Shown piece after piece: positions 23,662 to 32,928 of a stretch of 64,000 bases of DNA (positions within the stretch are counted from its first letter, which is position 1; each line of letters starts with the position of its first letter). Source of the DNA: Piper betle (lineage: Eukaryota; Streptophyta; Magnoliopsida; Piperales; Piperaceae). Below the pieces are notes generated by a model. That model was not told the DNA's origin and did no database searches. It was given only the letters and a program-made list of their open reading frames with translations. Location of the stretch: positions 84,299 through 148,298 of the forward strand of contig JAURVB010014830.1 of assembly GCA_033002965.1 (NCBI GenBank), written 5' to 3'. The translations under genes and the position numbers were made by a program.

Positions 23662-24060
23662 GGTTCTTTCTTAGGCAATATTGAGTCTTTAAACTATTTA
23701 AACCTAGAATTAACTCCTAACCAACAATTAGCTGTAAAAGTAAAAGAAAGTAGTCTTCTGTGTAATTTTTGTTATAATAATCATACTCATGAATTACATG
23801 GTAATAATGGACAATTAAATAGTATAATAGACTTAATAATAAATCTTGGAGAAAATTTGTTACAAGAAAATTTAAAATTATCATATAGTATAGAAGAAAT
23901 AAATAAACAAAAACTTAAAAACCTAGATTACATAAAAGAACAGAATAATCTTATTTTAGGAAAACTATCTAATAGTAATATAATAAAATTAGAGCAAAGA
24001 CTAGAAAAGTTAAAAAATACTGGAATATTAATAAAGAGAGAATCTTGGAAATTTTGGTAA
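23662..24060 (+). pseudogene. Small coiled-coil viral frame (virion-associated-like)
   Basis: The frame is open from 23662 but its first ATG is only at 23857, and the reading before that ATG is not random-looking: it has a compact LCNFCYNNHTHELHG motif with paired C and H residues. The second half is rich in K, E, N, L and I with heptad-like spacing (around EEINKQKLKNLDYIKEQNN), suiting a coiled coil. Position before the movement protein and size of about 130 residues suit badnavirus ORF1/ORF2-type proteins. It ends TAA two bases before the ATG of the next frame, as in polycistronic viral RNA. The start may be a non-AUG codon such as ATT at 23680. No inactivating break was seen within it. Confidence 0.55.
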
Positions 24061-24061
24061 T

Positions 24062-25182
24062 ATGTCGGTATTAGTCAACTGTCTAAATAAGGCATCTCCT
24101 AGTAATATGACGACTAAAGATATGAGGATAGATGAAATTATAGACATAAATAAAAATTTGGATTTATATAATAAAAAACAATTATCGGAATTAGATCCTA
24201 AGATACTTTATCAATTAGGAACTTTTAATTTTAATACTCAAGTAATAAATACAACTAGAGAAGTAAGTATAAGCTGTACTGGAACAGAGATAGTAAATAT
24301 AGATTTATTCCATCCAGAGACGTTAACTAAGATATTAAAAACTGGAAAAACTATTGCTCATATAGGCCTGATAGTCATAGGAGTAAAAGGATTAACAAGA
24401 CAAGGCATAGGAGTCAAAACTTTAATATTAATATATGATGGATGCTGGACAATAGATACTAAAAGAGCTATAATAGTAGGAGAAGAAGTAGACATGAATG
24501 AAAGAGGTAGTTTGTTATATTGTGCCCCCCATTTGCTAAAAAGTATAAAAGATCTAAAACATCTTAAAATTGGGGTACAAACTAAAGGATATGAAAATTA
24601 TTTAGGAGATAATTTAAATCTTAGTATAACAGTATTAGGAAAATTGATGAATTCTACAGGGACATATTATAAGCTTAATATAGAAGGAGTTATACAGTCA
24701 TTAGCCACTAAAGGAGTAAAAATGATAAATCCTATGCAAATTCACGGAAATGAACTGGCAGGATTAGAATGGAGATTTAAGTAAACATGTCAATATAAAA
24801 GATAAAGTAATAAGACCGGCAAAAAGCATAATATATGAAAATACTAAAGGAGGATACTCTATGAGGTTCACAGAATACTCTACCAAGGTAAAGGAGGAAC
24901 AACCTGAAGAACAAGAGGAATTTGCCTTGGTAAACCATGAATATAAATTAAAAAATAAAAGATGAAAGAAGCATAGAATGGTATGAAAGACAAAACATTC
25001 TATTAGAAAGAAAATTAGAGGAAATAATAAGACAAAAAGAAAGAGAAGAAAAACGACAAAGACAATCTACTATAGATAGAATCGAAGTAATAGAAGAATT
25101 ACCTCAAAAATTAAATGAAGATCAATGGTATTGGTATGAATCAGAAAGTGATGATAATGGAGAATCAGAGAATAATGAAATA
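24062..25182 (+). pseudogene. Viral movement protein region
   Basis: 24062-24784 is a 240-codon frame resembling the 30K-superfamily movement protein at the N-terminus of badnavirus-type polyproteins. Recognisable parts are HIGLIVIGVKGLTRQGIGVK, the LLYCAPHLLKS stretch and IGVQTKGYENY. Such proteins let viral particles pass through plasmodesmata. A stop after WRFK and a frame change interrupt it; the next frame (24786-24965) still carries a plausible continuation ending in MRFTEYSTK, and 24966-25182 an acidic and basic helical linker leading to the coat protein. In an intact virus this would most likely have been one polyprotein with the next domains. Confidence 0.75.
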
Positions 25183-26364
25183 ATGGAACAATTTTTAAAT
25201 GACTGTCAGCAGGTATGCCTAAATGATGAAGAGATAGAAATAAGGACTAAAGAATTATTAAACACTAGTATAAGACCAATAAATATAAGGGAACAGTTTG
25301 ATGAAATAATTTTAGAAATTTATGCTTTAGGAAAATTAAGACCAGAAGAGATAGAAGAAAGATTAAACGAAAAATATAATTTGGCCTTGATAGATGATAT
25401 TGAAAAAGGGAAGATTCCCCTATCTGATTTAGAAAAATCCCCATATCCCGAACCTGATACTGCATATATGATGGCTATAGGCGAATCTTCCAAAAAACCA
25501 AAAAGAGACTTTGAAGAAGTAAGAAGTAGGGGAATAGAGGGAAAAAATGAAAGACCCCCTTGGGAAGAACCTAAATATAAATATCAAGATAGTGCTCCAA
25601 CATATAGTATGGGAAGTAGACTTCCAATTGAACACACCCATAGTGAAAACATGTTAATATTGGAAAAATCATCACCTCAATTATGGCCAGATGAAGTAAT
25701 GATGTGGGAACAAAATGCTATAAAAAATTGGCACATACATTCAAAACCAGAAATGGATCTGTTTAGCTTTCTGGAAACATCTTTAGGAACAACTGCCTTA
25801 GGGATATGGCAAAGCAAAAAGAAAGCTCATCCACAACAAGTAAATGAGGTCAAAACATTAGGAAATAATCCATATAATTTCACAAGTTTTATGAGAACGA
25901 TGATTTTAGGAATAGATCCAGCTAGAGAAAATACTGTAATACAAGATACTGCCATAAGAAATTTAGAACAATTAACAATAAAATCCTTCGATTATATAAC
26001 ACCCTTTAGTATAGATTTTGTTTCATTAATAGCTAAAGCTGGAAAAGCATTTGATGAAGAGCTATGTAATAAATACTTTATAAAATTACCAGGAGATTTA
26101 GGATGGCAAATACATGAAAAATGGATGGAAGGATACAAAGATGTAGATGGATTAGGAATCGGACCAAGAGTGCAATTTACTTACATGTACCTACAAGAAA
26201 GATGTAAAGAAGTGGCCTTACATGAACAAATTAAAAGACAATCTTATAATTTCTGTCAAAGAGCAATTTATGGACCACAACAATATAGAAGTAAAAATCC
26301 ATATTTAAAAAGAAAAAGATTAAGAAGATCTACAACTTTTAATAAGGACAGGCAGGTACAATAA
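25183..26364 (+). pseudogene. Viral coat protein region
   Basis: A 393-codon frame with an acidic first third and a conserved latter part. GWQIHEKWMEGYKD and GLGIGPRVQFTYMYLQERCK match the capsid core of badnaviruses and tungroviruses in type. The tail is basic (KNPYLKRKRLRR), as expected for nucleic acid binding. The frame ends at 26364 because of a shift; the zinc motif that should follow continues in another frame from about 26370. Encapsidation is the known role of the family; nothing here suggests it still works. Confidence 0.8.
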
Positions 26365-26369
26365 AAGAA

Positions 26370-26980
26370 ATAAAACATATGTAAAAAGGATATCGACAAG
26401 AAAATGCCAGTGCTTTATTTGTGGAAATGAAAACCACTTGGCTAATGCATGTCCTAAAAAACAAAATAATAGAGAAAGAGCGGCATTAATAGAAAATTTA
26501 GATGAAGATATAGTATCTATAGACTCTGATGATGAATCGGTATATAGTATTATAACAGAATTAAATTATTCAGATGTAAATTCGTCCCAATTTGCTTTTA
26601 TAAATGAACAAGAGGAATGTGAAGAGCATAACTGGGAAAGAGGCAAAGGAAGTGATAGTACTCCTTGTAGTATATGTACATTATATCCTGAACTAAGAAG
26701 AAGGTATAGGTGTGTAAACTGTATGAAGGAAATGTGTTTTATTTGCATAAAAAAATTATATAATATAGACACGAATCTGAAAACCCCAAAAATAGAAAAG
26801 ATAAAGATAGAAGTACTTGATGAAAAAATAGAAAAATTTGAAATAAAAATTAATTATTTAGAATTAAGGATCAACATCTTAGAACAACAACTAGGTCTAG
26901 ACAGAATAAATAAAGAAAAAACTATATTAGAAGAAGAAAGTATAAATGAAGAAGAAGAAGCCGCTTATAAGGCTGGTTAA
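26370..26980 (+). pseudogene. Viral double cysteine-motif region
   Basis: Immediately after the coat protein region, CQCFICGNENHLANAC fits C-X-C-X2-C-X4-H-X4-C, and about 80 residues later a second cluster fits C-X2-C-X11-C-X2-C-X4-C-X2-C exactly. The first is the nucleic-acid-binding knuckle general to these viruses; the second is, to my knowledge, characteristic of badnaviruses. A charged coiled-coil-like stretch (EKIEKFEIKINYLELRINIL) follows and the frame stops at 26980, overlapping the protease frame. Confidence 0.8.
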
Positions 26981-27206
26981 TTTAGAACAAACTGATGAAA
27001 CAATTATACCTATTAAAAATCAATTAAAAACTAATTTAATAAAATTAGAAAGCAGAATATGGTTAACTAGCACAAATTATATAGATACAATGGCTACTTT
27101 AGATACAGGATGTTCTACCAGTATGATATGTCATACACTAGTCCCTGGACAATATAAAAAGAAATTATCTTACCAGGTCCATACTAGAAGTGTAGACAAT
27201 ACTCTC
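26946..27206 (+). pseudogene. Viral aspartic protease fragment
   Basis: ATLDTGCSTSMI is the catalytic D-T-G loop of a retropepsin-like protease, following a basic, threonine-containing lead-in. Viral sequence ends at the repeat junction near 27207, so the rest of the protease, and all of reverse transcriptase and RNase H, are missing. The open frame runs on to 27272 only through LTR sequence. Confidence 0.75.
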
Positions 27207-28548
27207 TTAACTATCAAAGATTTGTTAGATCGCCGTATCAAATTATTTGATATAGCTTGTATTAAAATTTAAAGGATGTCACTCATAAGATTATTTTAAA
27301 TTATTTTACTCGTTAAAGGTTCAAATTCTATTTATTCTAAGCATGCTACTACAACTCAACGCTTGCGATTATTTTACTATTATATTCTAATAATCTATAC
27401 TTTAATTTATCAATACAACCACATAAGGATCTTATTGTTTTATATTTTAGTAATGACATCATAAATATAAATGATTGTAAAAACTGAACGATAATTTAAT
27501 ACTAATCCCATTTTAACTAGAAAAATATTCATAGAATAGTTATAATACGCTCATTCACAAGAATTTATATAATTTTAACTAACCCAACAATGATTAATTG
27601 TACTTGTGATTTGATTAATAATTAATAACCCATGATCACATAAGTATATTAACTTACTAAGTTATGAAAACGTCATCCTTATTACTTTAATTAATTATAA
27701 CTAGTTAATTAATAAATTACAATGCCATTCATTAATTAATTAACTATATCCATTAACGAACATGTATAGATCATAATTACCTCTAACATTATTAACATTA
27801 TCTGATATAATTAATATACATATCCTAAATGAAAACATAATATACTTATTGACTATTATATTAATAATTATCCGACATGATCGTGAATTTAAAAGACAAG
27901 CATAGACATAAATCAACAACACTAACAATAATAATAACAAAAATAGTTTAATTATCTATATATAATATAAAGCACGCTTTCATCCATAAACATAAGATAA
28001 TAACATATGATCAATTATTATTAATATCATCACTTGATTTAATGCAACTCAGTTTGAATTTATTAAAAATTAATTAGTATTTAATCATTCATGAATAAAA
28101 CCGAAAACTTAAAAAAACACAAACACTATAGATGCATAAGAGAGGAAGAGGAATTGGTGTATCTATACGCAATAAGATGGAGAGGCTCCCAATAAAGAAG
28201 AGACAATACTAGAGGGGAATAAGTGTTGGAAAATAGGCCCCCTAGCGAAATCATCCTAAAAGAAATATTTTCCCTCAAGTTACTCGATTAACTTTTCTAA
28301 AGCTCTCCTTTTGTGAACCAAATGTGCTAAAAAACTATTAAGAGGATGTTTTATTTAACATCAACAAAATTCTCCTTTATATAGAAGAATATGTTTGGGA
28401 TTTAAGAAGTCACTATATTAAACCTTTTTTATAAAAGAACATAATCACACATAAGTATATGAACCACCAATCATTAGTGTGATAACTAAAAATAAAAAAT
28501 TGACTTTTGAGTTTTTTATTGAGGTTTTTTCAATGTGAATGAGTGATG
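27207..28548 (-). repeat. 1.34-kb direct repeat, right copy
   Basis: Second copy of 20920-22261, beginning at a shared TTAACTATC(T/A)AAGATTTG and ending GAGTGATG. On its right the LTR continues to 28997, whereas the left copy is cut there by virus. Confidence 0.9.
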
Positions 28549-28997
28549 GAAACCCAACAAAAAGAAAAGCCTACTACACAGGAAGATAAAAGCGTTTTGG
28601 AAATCAAATCTCACTTACAACTCCCAATCCTAAAAATCTTCCACGTCCAACAACATAGGGATACAAAGTCTTCCCAAGACCGTAGCCACTACCAACCCAA
28701 GGCCAACGGGTTTGACTTGTGGTTGAACCTTATTCGACTGAAAGGGAAAATATCAAAAGAATAAAATAGAATACAATAAATAAAACTTATTTGAAACAAT
28801 CTATAAATACCACCATACTAATATGCTAAAGAATAAAGATTAAATACCCTAAATAAGATTAAAGATTTGTTCCAGTAATTAGTTTAATTACCGTCCTATA
28901 AATCCCAGTAATTAGTTTAATTAAATAAGATTAAAGATTCGTTCCAAGATTTACAAAACCCTTAATAAAGTAACGTTGTTATTTTTGAGATTTTACA
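28549..28997 (-). repeat. Start of the element G LTR
   Basis: Continues the LTR from the right repeat copy to its TGTAAAATCTC start (minus strand). The open frame 28543-28764 spans the junction, has no recognised domain and is treated as chance. Confidence 0.6.
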
Positions 28998-29862
28998 ATC
29001 TCCCTAGCTTAGGAATTTTTGTCTTTAAATATAATAGGGTTATAAGGAGAAAATTATTCATTCGTCTAACTTTTTCGTTATAATATCTTAGGCATTTCTT
29101 CCATGATGCGTTGGTATACTTGTAACTAGCTCTATAGAAGTTAATGTAAATTTATTCACATTTTCTTATAAAAGTTCATTTTATAAAAATCACGATTTAC
29201 AATTTCTTTCAACTTCTACTTTATGATGGTTGAACACGTGAGTCATTTTGATCCACTTCTTCACTGCTTCTACATCCTAAAACTAAATTGTTTGAGGACA
29301 CTTCAAAAGTTGATCCTCTATAGCATTTGAGTAGTCATTTTAAATGACACTAGACATATCTCTATGCTTCATTGGTGTCTTTACTTTCCATAAACCCATA
29401 TCTTGCCCCATAGAAGACTATAATTCATTGGTGCATTTTTTTCCCACGACACTGTCATCTAGATCGTACAAGTGTCTCATACCACCCATACTACCTAAAT
29501 AACACCTCTGATTGTAAAGGTGTCTCATATACGCTCATTGGTTAAGTGTCACGTGCACCTAGCATGACACTTAACTGATTCACCATCCCATATTGGTGCT
29601 TATGCGTTAACACACTTCCAAAATGTCTTCTAACTCAATAGGAGATTTTGAATATACTAAAGATATGTCTCATAAATCAATTACCTATATGATACCATGG
29701 GGTCTCATATCCTTCTAAACCTTCCCCTTTAATTTGCCCTTCGATTTACATCTTGTTCCGATTCTAGAAGTCGTCATCTCAATCCCAACTACGGAAAATT
29801 TTAATTGTCAACTCTTCAAAACATCCCCTTACTATTAATAACAGTATTGGTGTTACTTCATC
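28998..29862 (-). other. Polypurine tract and 3' interior remnant of element G
   Basis: 28998-29025 reversed gives GACAAAAATTCCTAAGCTAGGGAGAT, section for section like GACAAAATATTTCCAAGTTGGGGAGAT before the 3' LTR of element F (only the final GGGAGAT is identical throughout). The rest to 29862 is AT-rich without open frames; short words such as GGTGTCTCATA recur. It is cut by the 5' LTR of element F. Confidence 0.6.
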
Positions 29863-32184
29863 TGTAAAGACCGTGAAAAAAGAAAAAAAATTGGACTACT
29901 ATGCGCTGAACGGCAAGATGAGAAATCACGGCAAGCTTCATTGGGGATCCATTGCACCGGATGATTTCAAGCCAAGGAAAAACCATGGTCCTACTGCCGG
30001 CACAGTCCTGTCGGTGACCTCCTCGTGGGGAAATAGGGCGGCGATCGTTCCAATTTATGGCTGATCTCCCCTGGTCGGACACCGGTCCTGAGGTAGCGGA
30101 GCCTCAGGTGAATGATAAACGGTGTAGCAAGGTGCAAGAGATCAATCAGTGGCTGAAGTTGGCACCTTTGAGATCTATATCCATGGACGCCGGCCTGGAG
30201 TAGCAGATAGCAAAACAAAAACAGACGTGATGGTGATGGGTGAAGAAATTCGGCTGTCCGGGGCAGGGATTGGGTTCCAATCTAGTCGGGGAAGGTCGTT
30301 AGAGGGTCGAGGGTGTCGAGGCGACCACCCAATTGGGGCGGCAACACTCACCGACAGCTGAATCGACGACGCGAACGCATCGCTAGGCATGGCGATGCAG
30401 GCGTTGTAGCAGCTGGAAGGCAGCCGAAGTTGGTCGTGGCGACACTGGGATGGCACGGTGGGGGTAAGTTACTAAAAATAAATATTAAGGGTTAAAGTTA
30501 CTAAAGTAATTAATTCTTGGACGAAATTGACATGGACATAAGTAATAAAAAATACGGTAATGATAAACGGTTGATAATTAATGGGTGTAATACAAGCGAC
30601 TAAATTAAATCGGACGGTTATAAATAATTAATAAAATAAAGATTTTACCTTTACCATATTAAATTTAATATTAGGTAAATAAAGTGATTATTTTAATAAC
30701 GAGTCGGTAATGTAGAAAATAGGTTATTGAAATATAATCGTGTAAAAATCACAAACGTCGAACCTAAATAGCATAATGAAAATAAATAAAGTTCGAAACT
30801 TTATTAAGTTGAATAAATTAAAATAATTATATTAGTAATATCTTTGAATTAGAATAATGCAAATTAATTTAATTAATTTAATCAAAAGACTCAATTAATT
30901 AAGTTACTATTAATAATGATAGCAAGTAAAAATTATAACCTTAAACTAAATCATCAAGATCATGGTTAAGTAATTAACATCTTAAAGGAAAATACACTAA
31001 TAATAATAATTAAATAATTGTCTATCAATTAATAATTATTTTCTCAATTGTTAAGTATTAATTATGATTTGGATAATTAATTTAAAATGTAAAGTAGGGC
31101 TTAAATGATTATGTCACATAAATAATTAATTATCTCACTAGATTTGTTGAGAATTTAATATTCAATATTTTTGAATGGTTGCATACTTATGTTGTCAAAT
31201 TTTAATAATGATATATATATTAGACATTTAGTTGCATGCATTTCTACTCGAATAAAATTATACTTATGTATAATTTTATGTTCTCGTTCAGATTAGGATT
31301 GTTGGTCGCAGTTGCAAGTTCACCTATGAACTATCTAGGTCCGTATAATTATTTAAAATGTTGTATTTTCCCTTGTTGGTAGCCCTGGTCGGCTTGAGCC
31401 CAGATTCGACCACCATGCGCTGAACGCAGCCGGGGTCAAGGAATTGACTCAGTCTGACACGAAGCCGCACCCTTAAAATTACTATGTGGGAGTCTTGGTC
31501 GACTTGAGTATCTGACCACCATGCACTCGAACGCAACCGGGGTCGACTCATTTGGCACAAGGTAGCACCCCTGAAAGATTGAATACCTGCCTCCAGGCCG
31601 AAGGTGTGAAGGGCACAATGGTGCAAGACGGCTCATTATGCACTTGTGATACTGAGAGGGTGAGCGAATGGTAAATATCAGTAACTACAGGGCCTGGGCT
31701 ACGTAACATGTGTGCACATGCATGGGATTGGAGTTGGATGGAGTGGCCACCCCTCCCATCATATTAAGAGCTCATCATAGGATCATAATTACTAAAAGGC
31801 ACTTGAAATGATAATTGGGATTATATTGACTTGTTTTATTTAATTATGCCGCTTAGTGGTTTTATCACTAACGCGGAATTGCCTCAGGTGAGCAGCTTTG
31901 GACTGAGGACTAAAAGGGTGTTGGTGAATCTTTTACCAACCCAGGTTTGATGAATTGATAATAAATTGGACTTCCTTTTATTTTTCTTGTGTTATAATTG
32001 TGGCTATGGGAAATAGTCCGAAACTGTGGGATGGTTATTTTATATTTTAGAGAACATGATTTATTTTTATGTTTTATAAATTCTAGACTTATTTATCAAT
32101 ATATTGATTCATGTTCTTGCATGTTACATTTACATTAACTATATCTTTAGATAACACCCAGTTAGGTTCGGGTGGGTCGTTACA
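29863..32184 (+). repeat. 5' LTR of element F
   Basis: TGTAAAGACC...GGGTCGTTACA, 2322 bp. 30330-30470 is GC-rich; 31375-31575 contains two tandem units of about 110 bp (GACCACCATGC...CCGGGGTC). Related LTRs: 46725-49438 and, reversed, 19836-28997 and 63035-64000. Confidence 0.85.
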
Positions 32185-32186
32185 AG

Positions 32187-32199
32187 TGTTATGAGAGCC
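32187..32199 (+). other. tRNA-Met primer binding site of element F
   Basis: TGTTATGAGAGCC begins two bases after the LTR and differs from TGGTATCAGAGCC at two positions. Confidence 0.7.
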
Positions 32200-32329
32200 A
32201 GGTTTCCCACAAGCTCATATTTTATGACTCAAGTACCTTGTTGAAAAGTCAAGTAATTATCTTTTCCCACTATGTTGTGTTATTTATTAACAAAGTTATT
32301 CACTAATAAACCTAAGTCAAAACTGCAAC

Positions 32330-32928
32330 AAGAACATATAAATGAACCATGATGGTTCAACGTTTTGAATGGCAAGCACTCGTAGACAGTCAAGCTGATC
32401 TGTGGAGTCGAATTTGAACACAGAATATATTGGCCCAGATCCTGATGGCCATACAGGGGTTGGCATAGGCTTCTGAAAATACAAATTCTGTGGTTCAGAA
32501 TATTGTTCGGTGGTTACCAGGAGTGGTAGCATGGAATGGAGCCTCAAACTTGGCAGTGGGTCCCAAAATAACCCCAGATGGTGGTGAGGGAGTGCCCAAG
32601 GGCGGGCAGGGTTAGCAAACCTTAGGGAGCATCCAAACCCAGTGCCAACGGTAGTCCAACAAGTGGTGTCGCCATTAGTTGACGATAGTGACCGTTACAC
32701 AGTAGAAAAATTCAGGAAGAATGGAGCTGAATTATTTATTGGAGGAATCGATCAAATGAAGGCAGAGAGCTGGATTGACATTACCGAAAGAAGTGTTTAG
32801 GGCTCTGTCTGTGCCCCACCGCCATTAAGTGAGGTTGGCAACATGCATGCTTCAGGAGAAAGCATCTTACTGGTGGAAAATCCATGGAAAAAAAACAAAG
32901 AGTTGTTTGGTGAGGATTGTAAAGCCTT
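32330..32928 (+). pseudogene. gag remnant of element F
   Basis: Fragments in several frames; the best is VEKFRKNGAELFIGGIDQMK followed by AESWIDITER, the start of a Retrotrans_gag domain (the usual FRK...P..F.G..D...A..W pattern). Stops occur before and after it. The zinc knuckle and most of the capsid domain are missing, so there is a deletion between gag and pol: RT sequence begins already at about 32970. Confidence 0.7.

Larger units (their letters stand above)
22262..27206 (+). mobile_element. Endogenous badnavirus-type pararetrovirus, truncated
   Basis: The segment carries, in order, an unassigned frame, a promoter-like region, a small coiled-coil frame, a movement protein, coat protein, two cysteine motifs and an aspartic protease, the gene order of Caulimoviridae. 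The cysteine motifs have the exact spacing I associate with badnaviruses. Reverse transcriptase and RNase H, which should follow the protease, are absent: the sequence switches to LTR at about 27207. Several frameshifts and stops break the frames. It is more AT-rich than its LTR surroundings in coding parts. I saw no tRNA-Met primer site in it. It is a relic with no capacity to replicate. Confidence 0.85.
19836..28997 (-). mobile_element. Gypsy 3' LTR (element G) split by a pararetrovirus
   Basis: 20190-20400 is the reverse of the block at about 31270-31480 in the Tekay-like LTR (the words CCTGCGGAGGCAATTCCGC and the GGTTGCGCTCAGTGCATGG region), so this is a related LTR on the minus strand. 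Its other end is at 28997, where ...GATTTTACA is followed by a reversed polypurine tract closely resembling that of element F. Between them, 22262-27206 is viral. The stretch 20920-22261 recurs at 27207-28548, so left part, one repeat copy and right part together make one complete LTR. Confidence 0.7.

Noticed and set aside
28543..28764. Open frame after the right 1.34-kb repeat as a viral gene
   Set aside because: It spans the repeat end and LTR interior, resembles no viral domain and has no counterpart on the left side.
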